This document shows positions 8,071-17,410 of a DNA stretch of 64,000 nucleotides, one piece after another; positions within the stretch are counted from its first letter, which is position 1; every line of letters starts with the position of its first letter. The notes beneath the pieces are model-generated. The model saw only the letters and a program-made list of their open reading frames with translations. It was not told the origin of the DNA and did not search any database. The position numbers and the translations under genes were made by a program. The stretch is taken from positions 124,001 through 188,000 of the forward strand of contig JAOUMY010000002.1 in the NCBI GenBank assembly GCA_029881255.1, in the 5' to 3' direction. Origin of the DNA: Gammaproteobacteria bacterium (GTDB lineage: Bacteria; Pseudomonadota; Gammaproteobacteria; S012-40).

Positions 8071-11000
8071 TTATTGCACCTGATGCATCCAGTAATTGTG
8101 CGAAGTCGTATACAGGTTTGTACCATCCAGGAACATATCCTGAAGATCGTACGAACCACTGTGCCATCCCAGTTTTACTGACGTCTCTGCGCCATCTGCC
8201 GCAGCAAACTTCACAAACTCCTTGTAGTCAACGCCAGTGGAAGGCGCCCGATTGAGCAGCGCATACACATCGCCGGCGCTATTCAGAGCAAAACCGGGGG
8301 CATTTGATTGCTCAGTCACAATCGTCGTAGTCGACGAAGATATGGTGTATTTCTTGATCGTGTGACTGCCATTAACCGGGATGCTGTAAAACAGATTGCT
8401 ACCTGCGCCATCGACTTCCAGGTCACCGATATTCTGGGTCTCGGTCAACAAGGTCTCTGCAGTACCACCGGTCTTAAGTACCCGTTTTAGGCTAGCACCC
8501 TCGGTCCAATAGACATAGGCACCGCCCTGCATAATGCAACTGATGGTTGAAGCCGACGTATACAAGGTTGTCACCGTTCCATCTAGAAGACTTACTTCAA
8601 ACACACGACCAGAACCTGCCGCATACAGACTTGTACCGTCTTTAGTAATCTTGTCGAGCAGAACACCAGGCGTGGCGAACGTCGTCTCTATCCAGTCAAC
8701 CGTCATATCGACCGCGATTTTATGTATTGATGAAGAACCGCTTTTCACAACATAGAGAGCGTTATCAACATCATCGGCGACGACTTCAAGTGTCCCCGTC
8801 CCCATTGCAGCTAGTGATGTGTCCTGAACAGTTGTTATGATTGCACCGTCAAATCCTTTAAGCCCTGTACCATCGGCCCAGTACAAACTCGTCCCTAATC
8901 TTGCCACCGTGTTACCCTTGCGAGCACCGGTTGTGGTGAACTGCGTATAAGGCGCAAACGGCACGGTTCCTTTGATCGCGCTGTCGGCGCTGACGATACC
9001 GGTTCCATCGTCCAGCGTCGCAGCATAGTAATACAACACACCGTCCGTCAGACCCGTACTATCGGTGTACGCAGTTGAGGCACTGTAATTGACAGCCTCT
9101 GGGTCCGAACCAGCCACAGTAAACGGAAAAGTAGCAATTGGAACCCCTGCGGTGTCCACAGTCGGTGTCGTAGAACGATAGATGCGCAAGGTTATATCCC
9201 TGGACATCGGATTAATCCAGGCAATATTCAAATCCAATGCAGATGAGACGTTTCCACCATTCACCCCAACTCCTGGCGCAGCAACTACCGGTGTATCCTG
9301 TACCGATATCGGCAGAGTACCACCGGTAAGGTTGTAGGCCGCGACATTAATACTTGCCAATTGCGAATTCGTAAGACCGCTTACACTAGTTGTCAAACTC
9401 GCCCCTGCACCCGCATAAACGGCCTGGCCGTTTACCATGTAGAATTCAATGATCTCACCTACAGGCTTATCAATCGTTAATTGTACTTGTGTGTCCTTTG
9501 CCAATGTACTGACAACACCAACACTGGCCGGTGCGATTGGCGGAGCTTTAAAATAGGCCTCAGGTAGTTGAAATATTTTCCCGTAGGCCGTACCAACGAG
9601 ATAGAATTCGTTTGCAGTCGCATCCCAAACAATTCCTCTACCTCTTTCGCCAGCAATTTGCTCAACACTGGAATCAAGTAGTGACATGCGATAGGTTCCA
9701 GCCTCACTAACAAAATACAACCAGTCACCGATCACTTCCAGCACGCCTTTCTTACTTGTAGTATTCTCAACACTGACATGCAACTTGATATCGGTTTCGG
9801 TTCCGGTGGATAGCAGTATTTCCCTTATAGGTTGATCCATACCTTTTTGCCAGGCATATAATTTAGTGCCATTTGCATTCAGTGCAATCTGCGTCGCTGG
9901 AACAGCGCTTTCAACCGTTGTCGAACCGCCCGCAACCGATACAGAAATAATGCCGTTTGTATCAGCGGCGTACAAAATTCCATTCGTCGCATCCAATTCA
10001 AGATCCGTAGCACCAACCAGGCCGGTTACCAGTTCAGTAAAACCGCCACCAGAAAATACATTGGCCTTTGCAACTTTGATGATGGTGCCACGCGTCAATA
10101 CAAACAAATCGGAGTCGCTCTGCGCCATGTCGAAAATCGAATACGCCGAGGTCGTGCCCAATGTCAATGTTCCGGTACTCGTCGTGCTTCCAGTTGTTGC
10201 ATCGTGTGAGTATTTGTAGACATTATAACCGGCACCGGAGTACTGGGTTGCTTTGTCCAGACTATCGACTGCGTAGGCGACCACACCGGTCCCTCCACCA
10301 ACGGGATAGGCGACTACGGCTGAACCATCCAGCGGGTATTCGTATACAGTGCCGGCAGATTTGTTGAGCCAGAAAATACTGTTTCCTACTTTTTGAGGCT
10401 CAAGGTGAGCCACATAAGTTGAGGTTCCGTATTTCAAGGCAAAATCTGATAAAGACGGCGTATACGGTCTGATATCGTAATTGTTTGTTGCCGAGTAAAA
10501 TTTCTTGGTCGTTCCAGACGCATCCGTATAGTCATATGCGGAATAAGTCTCTAACAGATAGTAGTAGACCAATGGATTACCAGCACCGTCGTAGTAGCTT
10601 GAAATAGTATGAACAAAATCGATCTGCCCGCCATCGGAGGCAGAATCGTGTATGAGTGTGGCGGTATCCGGTGTGGGGTTAGCGCTGTTAGAAACATAGT
10701 ATCTGAATTGATTATGCCCCGCCAGATTGCCACGTCTGAGCGTAACGCTATCACCTTCCGTTTTATTGAAACTAAAGCTTCCGGCAGAATCACTCAACCT
10801 CAATCCACTCGTAAAACTCAATGACTGCGATTCGCTACTACCTTCCACTTTGCTTATCGCAAAATAGCACAGATTAGCGGTACATAACGTTGGGTTAAAA
10901 GTGTGAGAACCGCTTGTAAAAGGGCCGCCTTCTACTTTGGTTGCGGAACTTATTGTGTGCGGATAGATCGTCGACGTGTGATAGTAAACATTGTATCCCT

Positions 11001-11538
11001 GCCCCGTCGTCACCGGCCATTCAATCGTGGTCATTCTTCCCGTGGCAGAAATCGAAGCAAATTCGGTGGGTGCACCCAAGACTTTTATTGCAACCGGTTC
11101 AGAATATTCTGACATGAAACCTTGTGCATCACCCGCCTGAACACGCATATAAAGCGTAGCGTCACCATTTGCGTCCAAAGTTGGCGACAGGATACTCATA
11201 TTTACGGTAATCGTTCCCTGGGCACTGTTCTGCTCAACCAGTTTGTAAGCGACGATGCCGTCTCTGAAAGTAGCTAGATCACTATTTGTGGAAAAGGAAA
11301 TGCCATACGAGAATTGGGCGTCCATCCCGTCCAGGCTCAAGGTTAATTCCTCACCCAGCACCGAAAGAACTGTTGGCAAACTAGTCGGTATTGGAATCGA
11401 GCTACCGTCAACAATAGTCTCCTCTGTACCCGTAGTAGCATCCCCTCCAGGGTTATTGACGAGATCACCTAATGGGCCATTACAAGAAGATATTACTAAA
11501 ACGAATGATGAGATAAGTAGATTCTTAGTGAAAGACAT
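8071..11538 (-). CDS. Large beta-propeller/FN3-like lipoprotein
   Basis: 1155 residues, no gene name recognised. The N-terminus is a lipoprotein signal (hydrophobic 6-18, lipobox ISSC with Cys19), so a membrane-anchored protein is expected. The body shows FN3-like modules (TGQGYNVYYHTSTIYP-type strands near 170-230 and again near 760-850). Two stretches of repeated short blades (LYAADTNGIISVSVAGG, LYWADGTGLKGFDGAIITT, YVYWTEGASLKRVLKTGG) look like NHL/YWTD-type beta-propeller repeats, near 370-680 and 860-1130. Such folds usually bind ligands or proteins at the cell surface; no catalytic motif was seen. The start at ATG 11536-11538 has GGGTGA upstream. It is monocistronic, with its own terminator at 8035-8058. 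Confidence 0.8.
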   Translation of the reverse strand: MSFTKNLLISSFVLVISSCNGPLGDLVNNPGGDATTGTEETIVDGSSIPIPTSLPTVLSVLGEELTLSLDGMDAQFSYGISFSTNSDLATFRDGIVAYKLVEQNSAQGTITVNMSILSPTLDANGDATLYMRVQAGDAQGFMSEYSEPVAIKVLGAPTEFASISATGRMTTIEWPVTTGQGYNVYYHTSTIYPHTISSATKVEGGPFTSGSHTFNPTLCTANLCYFAISKVEGSSESQSLSFTSGLRLSDSAGSFSFNKTEGDSVTLRRGNLAGHNQFRYYVSNSANPTPDTATLIHDSASDGGQIDFVHTISSYYDGAGNPLVYYYLLETYSAYDYTDASGTTKKFYSATNNYDIRPYTPSLSDFALKYGTSTYVAHLEPQKVGNSIFWLNKSAGTVYEYPLDGSAVVAYPVGGGTGVVAYAVDSLDKATQYSGAGYNVYKYSHDATTGSTTSTGTLTLGTTSAYSIFDMAQSDSDLFVLTRGTIIKVAKANVFSGGGFTELVTGLVGATDLELDATNGILYAADTNGIISVSVAGGSTTVESAVPATQIALNANGTKLYAWQKGMDQPIREILLSTGTETDIKLHVSVENTTSKKGVLEVIGDWLYFVSEAGTYRMSLLDSSVEQIAGERGRGIVWDATANEFYLVGTAYGKIFQLPEAYFKAPPIAPASVGVVSTLAKDTQVQLTIDKPVGEIIEFYMVNGQAVYAGAGASLTTSVSGLTNSQLASINVAAYNLTGGTLPISVQDTPVVAAPGVGVNGGNVSSALDLNIAWINPMSRDITLRIYRSTTPTVDTAGVPIATFPFTVAGSDPEAVNYSASTAYTDSTGLTDGVLYYYAATLDDGTGIVSADSAIKGTVPFAPYTQFTTTGARKGNTVARLGTSLYWADGTGLKGFDGAIITTVQDTSLAAMGTGTLEVVADDVDNALYVVKSGSSSIHKIAVDMTVDWIETTFATPGVLLDKITKDGTSLYAAGSGRVFEVSLLDGTVTTLYTSASTISCIMQGGAYVYWTEGASLKRVLKTGGTAETLLTETQNIGDLEVDGAGSNLFYSIPVNGSHTIKKYTISSSTTTIVTEQSNAPGFALNSAGDVYALLNRAPSTGVDYKEFVKFAAADGAETSVKLGWHSGSYDLQDMFLDGTNLYTTSHNYWMHQVQ

Positions 11539-11878
11539 GAGTCACCCTGGACGTTTTTTTACAATTGTTTTAGGGATATCGGACGAAAGTATTATAGCGA
11601 CAGCATATAAATGTGACTTTGCGCACACTATAGCCATAGTAGTATCGATCAGTTTTACCAGGAAGATGAGTATTGCCAAAAAGATAACTCAGTACCGCTC
11701 GCGATGCAGATCACCTGTCTATTTCTGGCAGAATATACATATTATTTCGGAACAATCTGGTGCTATCTATTCAATATACTTGACAAACGTTGCTTCAGGC
11801 ATTCCTGCCAAAATCTTTGGTCGAAAAGAAAGGGGCGTCTATAACGCCCCTTACCGTATTTCCCTTTAAGTCTTCCTG
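11539..11878. other. Intergenic region between two lipoprotein genes
   Basis: About 340 bases. It carries the upstream region of the gene at 8071-11538 (near end) and the terminator of the gene at 11879 (11830-11852). No convincing gene: the plus-strand frame through here is mainly the antisense of the lipoprotein gene. Confidence 0.5.
11830..11852 (-). terminator. Rho-independent terminator of the gene at 11879
   Basis: Perfect 9-bp stem AAGGGGCGT/ACGCCCCTT with loop CTATA. On the minus strand it is followed by TCTTTTCG. It lies 27 bases past the stop of the upstream minus-strand gene. Confidence 0.75.
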
Positions 11879-13339
11879 CTATGGCCACATAAATGTTCCC
11901 AGTGCGTTTGAGTTTTTATAGTCGATAGCTACATCACCAACTTCCTTCACACCCATCAGATTCTCGCTAAAGGTTTTACCATTTGCGTAGAATGAAACGG
12001 AAGGATATACCGCTGTGGCGTTTGTACCTGGCATAAAGCTCACGGTAGTGAAACCGGCAATCGAAGACAGATCCGTCGGCGATAGGCTTGTATCAGTTCC
12101 GAGCCATCCAGTCGTCGCGTAGACATTCAAATTGGCCTCCGGTCCGTTTGTGGTATTTCCATCTTGATCCTGTGTATAGAGTACCAAGTATACTCCGTGC
12201 GTGTAGTCGACATTGTCCTGGACCTTAGATAGCCCTGATACAACACCACTCACAGATAACGCAAAGTCGGTCGAGTAATTCACCAGCGGATTGATATTTA
12301 CCGTATAGTTTGTCGCGTTCAACGCATCGTAAATGTTTCTGATACTTACTAGTGTCTGGTCGGCTAGTTCGGCATAAGATTCCATAATCAACAAGTCACC
12401 GGTAACCAACTTGCTAAGCGGTGGAAGATAATAGTTTGCATCGGGTAGATTGTAACCCCAGCCGGTTCCGTTCTTGGTCAAAAGCGTCATAGTTGCCGAC
12501 GAAGTAGAAAATGTTCCAGTGATCGTATTCGTGCGTGTCACCAGATCAGCCGGCGCAAGACTGAAATCGAGATTTACGGTTGTGTCCAATGCTGTAAGGT
12601 TGCGCATTAGGATCATTTTGTTTGGTATACCAGGGCCATCGAATTCCATCGACACTAAATCCCCGGGATCCTTGCTCATATTCATCGGCGACGTTGCAAC
12701 TCCGCCCAGTGTGTCATTCAAACCATCAACATCGGTATATGTCAGGATTCGGCTTGCTCCCGTGGTAGGTGTCCTCGAAACATCAACAATACGCGAAGCG
12801 GCGCTTGAGCCGACCATATCGAATGCCGGAACATCGACGATATTGAAGTTATAAATCACAACGGCCTTTAACCCATCGATACTGAACGCTACGGAATAGT
12901 TGCCATCGGCATCGCTAACAGAAAAATCAAATGTTGACGCAGTCGTCGTCGATGAAGTAGCGCTCACAAGTGACCAACTACCCAACTTACCATCGCGAAA
13001 GGCGGCTTGGGTAAAAGACGCAGGCATAACAAATTGAACATCACTTACTGTTACCGGAGTCGGCGTGGTTGTTGTATCAGTACCGGTTGAAGTATCAGTT
13101 CCAGCGGTAGTATCCGTACCGGTTGAAGTATCAGTTCCAGCGGTAGTATCCGCACCGGTTGCACTATCGATAGGCGTTGTCAAATCAGTTGTCGTCGGAT
13201 CTTCTGTAACTGTCGAAGTATCATCTGTCTGCGTTGCTGGATCCTGATTGCCTGGATCGTTCTGAAGTAGCGCTTCATGCAAACATGCAGTATTCAAGGT
13301 AAGCATGCCTAGAATAGGTAGAATAAGTTTTGATCTCAT
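11879..13339 (-). CDS. Probable lipoprotein with Thr/Asp-rich repeat linker
   Basis: 486 residues from ATG 13337-13339. An ATG seven codons further upstream (13360) is possible, but the later one gives a compact signal peptide (MRSKLILPILGML) ending at Cys19. The box LNTAC has Asn at -3, which is not ideal, so lipidation is likely but not certain. A low-complexity linker (about 25-90) contains two exact copies of a 12-residue Thr/Gly/Asp/Ser unit. The rest is beta-rich and resembles surface-exposed carbohydrate- or protein-binding modules; I do not recognise a family. Like its neighbour at 8071 it is a single gene with its own terminator (11830-11852). Role unknown; cell-envelope location inferred. 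Confidence 0.7.
   Translation of the reverse strand: MRSKLILPILGMLTLNTACLHEALLQNDPGNQDPATQTDDTSTVTEDPTTTDLTTPIDSATGADTTAGTDTSTGTDTTAGTDTSTGTDTTTTPTPVTVSDVQFVMPASFTQAAFRDGKLGSWSLVSATSSTTTASTFDFSVSDADGNYSVAFSIDGLKAVVIYNFNIVDVPAFDMVGSSAASRIVDVSRTPTTGASRILTYTDVDGLNDTLGGVATSPMNMSKDPGDLVSMEFDGPGIPNKMILMRNLTALDTTVNLDFSLAPADLVTRTNTITGTFSTSSATMTLLTKNGTGWGYNLPDANYYLPPLSKLVTGDLLIMESYAELADQTLVSIRNIYDALNATNYTVNINPLVNYSTDFALSVSGVVSGLSKVQDNVDYTHGVYLVLYTQDQDGNTTNGPEANLNVYATTGWLGTDTSLSPTDLSSIAGFTTVSFMPGTNATAVYPSVSFYANGKTFSENLMGVKEVGDVAIDYKNSNALGTFMWP
13080..13151. repeat. Two exact tandem copies of a 36-bp repeat
   Basis: Unit of 36 bases (13080-13115 and 13116-13151), beginning GTACCGGTTGAAG, then a degenerate partial third copy. 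It is in frame in the gene at 11879-13339 and encodes its Thr/Asp-rich 12-residue repeats. Confidence 0.8.
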
Positions 13340-13699
13340 CGTCACAATACACCCGCTCATTTTTGTTCGTGTTATAGGTAGTCATCGGACGGTCAGCACT
13401 ATCCTTAACCAAATATCCATATTTTTTCCAATATTTTTACTATCTATGTCTTTCAGCTGCCTGGTGACGCTTTCAGAGGAGAATTATTCGGAATAATATC
13501 CATTCCGGACACGCATACGACGGACGATGCTTAAAGGGTAATTCAGTCACCGAAATCGAATGTATTTGTATGAAGCAATGCGATGACGACTATTCGTACG
13601 CAAGTAGTCGACTCAACATCAAGATATCTTGTTTGAAGACGAGAGATAAAATAATCGCCCCGCACTGCGGAGCGATTATTTTTGCAATATTGGCGCTTG
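13340..13699. other. Intergenic region upstream of the lipoprotein gene
   Basis: Contains the upstream region of the gene at 11879-13339 and, at 13649-13681, the terminator of the carbonic anhydrase gene. Nothing else convincing was found. Confidence 0.5.
13649..13681 (-). terminator. Terminator of the carbonic anhydrase gene
   Basis: Perfect 10-bp stem AAATAATCGC/GCGATTATTT around a CCGCA-rich inner part. A T-rich run follows on the minus strand (ATTATTTTATC). It lies just past the stop of the gene at 13700; the A/T flanks make it potentially bidirectional. Confidence 0.75.
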
Positions 13700-14455
13700 T
13701 TAGTCGTGGCTAAGCGTGACTGAACGACCATTAACCGCCTGTACTGGACGAGCATTATGCCCCTCGTGTATCAAGCTTTTAAAATATGCAATTTGCTCGG
13801 CTGAGGCTTCGATTTTGTCTTTGAGCACATTCCAGGTAACGATTTCGGAACACGGTGGCGTAGTTAAAGAACCCTGGTAGCCATAATATTCCTCTTCTTC
13901 ATCACCCAACAAACGCACCGGGCTTATGATTTCATCTGAGTGCGCGATCTCTGTTGTGGCTTCTTTCGGTGCAATATCCCAAATCTTTTGCAACGTACGA
14001 TTGTGGTATCCCTCTCTTATAAATACACCAATAACCGCTAACTTACCGTCCGCTGCTTTGTTTACAAAGTGAACTTCCATAGGATATTCGTGACCGCTCA
14101 CTACGTGTTCGGAAGGGCTGTGAAAGTGAAATTGCAACAGTTCGAATGTCTTTCCGTTAATTGTCAGCGTACTGCCGTTTGCCACGTTGACTTGTATAGT
14201 GTGTCCGTTATTAACCACATTCAGGCTGGTGTACTTGTAATTTATATTCAGACGTGGATTTTCTCCACGACTATGTGCACCAAGATCAATCGGAGACTGA
14301 GCCAGACCATTTCCGCATGCCTCCGCACCTTCGAGATCACCCCACGCAGATGGACCATGCACCAGATCAGCTTCGTCATAATTCCATTCTGCTGCGAAAG
14401 ACGAGCTTGCGAACGTCAAAACAAGTGTTGCTATTGCAAATTTACTTTTCAACAT
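13700..14455 (-). CDS. Periplasmic alpha-carbonic anhydrase
   Basis: 251 residues. Signal peptide 1-21 (LTFASSSFA-A) directs export to the periplasm. The mature protein is a complete alpha-class carbonic anhydrase, interconverting CO2 and bicarbonate. Zinc ligands His110 and His112 lie in FHFHSPSEH and His129 in EVHF. The hydrophobic substrate-pocket motif GSLTTPPCSE and the N-terminal QSPIDL are present. A single Cys pair (near Cys47 and the Cys of TPPCSE) is spaced as in the disulfide of bacterial alpha enzymes. The length is normal. It is monocistronic with a strong terminator (13649-13681). A role in bicarbonate supply or pH adaptation is inferred. Confidence 0.96.
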   Translation of the reverse strand: MLKSKFAIATLVLTFASSSFAAEWNYDEADLVHGPSAWGDLEGAEACGNGLAQSPIDLGAHSRGENPRLNINYKYTSLNVVNNGHTIQVNVANGSTLTINGKTFELLQFHFHSPSEHVVSGHEYPMEVHFVNKAADGKLAVIGVFIREGYHNRTLQKIWDIAPKEATTEIAHSDEIISPVRLLGDEEEEYYGYQGSLTTPPCSEIVTWNVLKDKIEASAEQIAYFKSLIHEGHNARPVQAVNGRSVTLSHD

Positions 14456-15121
14456 CAGTATTTGTTCCCTTCATAAATGTGAAAAACATTCTTCCTTCTG
14501 GAGGAAAAACACACTTTTAAACTGTCTCAGCGTTGAAACAGCGGGCGCAAAAATCTCATGTATATCAACATACTGACAAGCAATATTATTTTATGCCTAA
14601 ATAAATTTAGGCTTACTCTCTATTAATATATTTTTTTTCAATACGCGATGAACAATTTTTGTTCATATATTTTAGGGACAGATGCACTTTTTCGCTGCGT
14701 GTTCGACATGGTCATTCAGAAACGGATAAAATTTGTCACCTTGTTAATGATTCGAAAACTCAAAAGAGCATCTTTGATGCTTGTGTATCCGACAACCAAA
14801 ACCTCAATTCCGAATACATTCTATTTAGCAAACTGTATTCATTGTGCTGACAACAATAGCAAAACTCTCACTTGTATTACGACTCGCCTCTCATGCGTAT
14901 TCTTTTCGAGTCTATACATAGACAGGTATTTCGACACAAGCACATTTAGCAATAGAAAACCTCACAATACCTCTTCCCGTTAGAAACATTCTAGACCTGG
15001 GCCAGATCAACTGATTAATAGGCCATTAATCTCCACATGCTATTTACCCTGATAGTGCAATTTTTATAACTCAGAAACGCATGCATCAGCACGGTGTGAT
15101 GCCTACATATTGAGGTGGTCT
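14456..15121. other. Long AT-rich intergenic region
   Basis: 666 bases, visibly AT-rich, between the divergent carbonic anhydrase and PEP-CTERM genes. It holds a perfect inverted repeat at 14595-14612. A 111-codon plus-strand frame near 14648-14983 lacks a ribosome site and protein-like composition, so I do not call it. Confidence 0.5.
14595..14612. promoter_or_regulatory. Inverted repeat upstream of carbonic anhydrase (possible operator)
   Basis: GCCTAAAT-AA-ATTTAGGC, a perfect 8-bp inverted repeat with a 2-base centre, 140 bases upstream of the carbonic anhydrase start. The short spacer suits a dimeric regulator better than a terminator. The factor is unknown. Confidence 0.35.
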
Positions 15122-15967
15122 ATGTCCGTTTCCCGGTCTCTGTGGCGATTTGCAATCTCCGGTTTGACACTCCTGTATTCGTTCAATACGCACGCACTAC
15201 TAATAGGCGCGGACGACAATATCGCATCAAATTTATACGTCAAAAACTGGAGTTATACGGGTAGTTTCGATATCAATTCAATGACAGGCCTCGATCTTAG
15301 CAGCGGAAACTATTTGATTAACTCAGCAAGTATTTCCTTCAGTTTTATTGACGATCAGCAAGATCTATACTTCAGCTACTATACGCGAACAAGTTACGAC
15401 GGTTCCACCTACACAGGGACTAATGAATATTTTGACATGTATTTCCTTGATCCTCAGGAAACGGTTTCTATAACTTTGGGCGATACTAGCCAAACTCTCG
15501 TTGGCGACTATTACTCCACCCCTAGCATTTTTTCTCATCAATATACGAATTCTCGCACGGTTCCTAGCGGCTATTACGTCGAATCGAGTTGCGGGTGGCA
15601 GGATTCAGTCTATGGTTGTACTGAGTGGGTAGATACTTCTTACACGGTTTATGACTATGATTACTTTTACAAGCGAAACCAGGGTTACGCCATTGATCAA
15701 TACGTTGTGATGGATCTCGACAGCATTGCCATTGAAGATCTAATGAGTGACGGTCTATTGAGTTACAAACTGGTTATCACAGGCGACATGATTTTTCAAA
15801 ATGCCTATCTCAATATCGATTATTCGCCTGCTTATACAATGTCTTCCAATATGGCATCGGTACCTGAAATAAACACCGTGGCATTGTTTGGTTTGGGCTT
15901 GCTCGGTTTGGCTGGATTTATTGGTAGGAGAAAGTCCGACGATATCGACAATCACTTTGCTTATTGA
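15122..15967 (+). CDS. PEP-CTERM-like exported protein
   Basis: 281 residues. The start is ATG 15122, preceded by a GAGGTGG ribosome site at 15112-15118; a TTG at 15110 in the same frame is part of that leader. An N-terminal signal peptide (about 1-26, ending THALL) is followed by a Tyr/Ser/Asp-rich beta-type body. The C-terminus carries VPEINTVALFGLGLLGLAG followed by FIGRRK: the Val-Pro-Glu, hydrophobic helix and basic tail of the PEP-CTERM sorting signal, with Ile replacing the usual Pro. Known PEP-CTERM proteins are processed by an exosortase and often linked to exopolysaccharide; no exosortase gene is in this window. Function otherwise unknown. Confidence 0.85.
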   Translation: MSVSRSLWRFAISGLTLLYSFNTHALLIGADDNIASNLYVKNWSYTGSFDINSMTGLDLSSGNYLINSASISFSFIDDQQDLYFSYYTRTSYDGSTYTGTNEYFDMYFLDPQETVSITLGDTSQTLVGDYYSTPSIFSHQYTNSRTVPSGYYVESSCGWQDSVYGCTEWVDTSYTVYDYDYFYKRNQGYAIDQYVVMDLDSIAIEDLMSDGLLSYKLVITGDMIFQNAYLNIDYSPAYTMSSNMASVPEINTVALFGLGLLGLAGFIGRRKSDDIDNHFAY

Positions 15968-16690
15968 GGAGCGGAGTCCTAGCCAACTGGCACCATACCA
16001 ATCTTGCCCAAGTACCCTGTCGGTTTTTCGCCACAGACTCCAGAAACATAATCCGCTTCTCTATAGATGAGCCAGTTCTCTAGTATGGCCACTCAATCAT
16101 GCTTTATGTATTGGCTGGGTGGCAGTTCGGATCGACTATCCTATAAAATTTGAATTGGTTGCCGTTAGAGACTAGAACTACAACATTTTCGCCAATGGTA
16201 GTCGAATCTCGGTTACTTTGCATGTTCAACACATCACAAGAGTGCGTTGTACCTATCTGAGCTTATCTAAAAACATGATTGGTGTAAAAAGCTCTATGGT
16301 GAACATGAAATAGACCAGCGGATTATAATCCGAACCTTTATTACAAAAACTGCATGAACTTGGATTTGTCTGTGAAAAAGACAATCGTGATGACAAGGCT
16401 TTGCACTGCGACGTAGAAGATGCGGAAGGCCATCGTATTTCCATACTTGGAGACAAGGACGATGCCTTATCCAACTATCGACGCGAACTGACATTCATAG
16501 GATATGGAGATGAGTAAGAGAGAACACATTTTAAATAGAACCAGGGAAGAAAATCTGAAAAACACCAGGGCGACAAATAGGGGTTCTCTATAACGAACTC
16601 CCATTCACCTACCGAAGACAATAATCAGAAGGAGCCTGATTTTTGAGCCCGTCTCGTCGCTAAAGTAAAGAACGCTCGAAAAAATACCGG
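15968..16690. other. Gene-poor region with a decayed fragment
   Basis: 723 bases with no intact gene. The only coding-like segment is the frameshifted fragment at 16271-16517. The rest shows no hairpin or motif I can name. Confidence 0.45.
16271..16517 (+). pseudogene. Frameshifted remnant, possibly VOC/glyoxalase-like
   Basis: Two adjoining plus-strand frames read like one protein. The first (16271 to about 16335) encodes KLYGEHEIDQRII. The second (about 16335-16517, stop TAA 16515-16517) encodes EPLLQKLHELGFVCEKDNRDD, then ALHCDVEDAEGHRISILGD and on to GYGDE. The join needs a single frameshift near 16335 and no start codon fits the second part. The DxEGxRIxIL ending is like the C-terminal strand of VOC (glyoxalase-like) domains, but that is a weak match. 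No neighbour helps. Confidence 0.35.
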
Positions 16691-17410
16691 CTACTCAATC
16701 TCCGCATTGTGATAGACGTTCTGCACATCATCCAGATCGTTTAGCATAGCCAGGAATTTTTCGAACACGGCTACATCGTCACCACTGACGGTACACATGG
16801 CTTGTGGGAGAAAAGTGATCTCATCCACTTCCAGTTCCTGATCGCCAAGCAAACTCGCCAGCGCAGTCTTGGCCTTGAAGTATTCGTTTGGCGGGGTGAA
16901 AACAGTGATCATGCCGTCTTCGCTTTCGATGTCACTCACATCGACATCCGCCTCTAACATCGCCTCAAGAACCTTATCTTCATCCTCGCCCGCAAAACTG
17001 AATACCGCACGATGATCAAACATGTGAGCAACAGCGCCTTGTGCGCCAATCTTGGCCTTGGTTTTGGTAAAACACTGACGGACATCGTTGAAGGTACGCG
17101 TATTATTGTCAGTCAAACAGTCAACGATGACATTGCAACCACCGGGGCCAAAGCCTTCATAGCGAGCCGGTACGAAGTCTTCGCCACCGCCACCGCTGGC
17201 CTTATCCAGGGCTTTGTCGATGACATGCCCGGGAACCTGGTCTTTCTTCGCCTTGTCCATCAAGCGGCGCAGGGCCAGGTTGTTGTCGGGGTCTATGCCC
17301 CCGCTTTTCGCGCAAACATATATTTCGCGACCGTATTTGGAATAAACCTTGGCCTTGGCCACAGAGGTCTTGGCCATGGCATTTTTGCGGACTTCAAATG
17401 CTCTTCCCAT
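16691..17410 (-). CDS. YebC/PmpR-family protein (YeeN-type paralogue)
   Basis: 239 residues, full length for the YebC/TACO1 family. Recognisable segments are the N-terminal [18 protein letters not shown], then [43 protein letters not shown] and the C-terminal [10 protein letters not shown]. The N-terminus ([21 protein letters not shown]) resembles the YeeN branch rather than the canonical WANIKHRK form of YebC. Members act in translation of difficult (proline-rich) stretches or as transcription regulators; which applies here is not shown. It is not next to ruvC, as yebC usually is, which supports a second copy. There are no operon partners. Confidence 0.9.
   Translation of the reverse strand: MGRAFEVRKNAMAKTSVAKAKVYSKYGREIYVCAKSGGIDPDNNLALRRLMDKAKKDQVPGHVIDKALDKASGGGGEDFVPARYEGFGPGGCNVIVDCLTDNNTRTFNDVRQCFTKTKAKIGAQGAVAHMFDHRAVFSFAGEDEDKVLEAMLEADVDVSDIESEDGMITVFTPPNEYFKAKTALASLLGDQELEVDEITFLPQAMCTVSGDDVAVFEKFLAMLNDLDDVQNVYHNAEIE

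Noticed and set aside
11255-11869. 204-codon plus-strand frame
   Set aside because: Mostly antisense to the large lipoprotein gene; the part beyond it is low-complexity and crosses the terminator at 11830-11852.
14648-14983. 111-codon plus-strand frame in the AT-rich gap
   Set aside because: No ribosome site, Cys- and Ser-rich low-quality translation, no homology cue.
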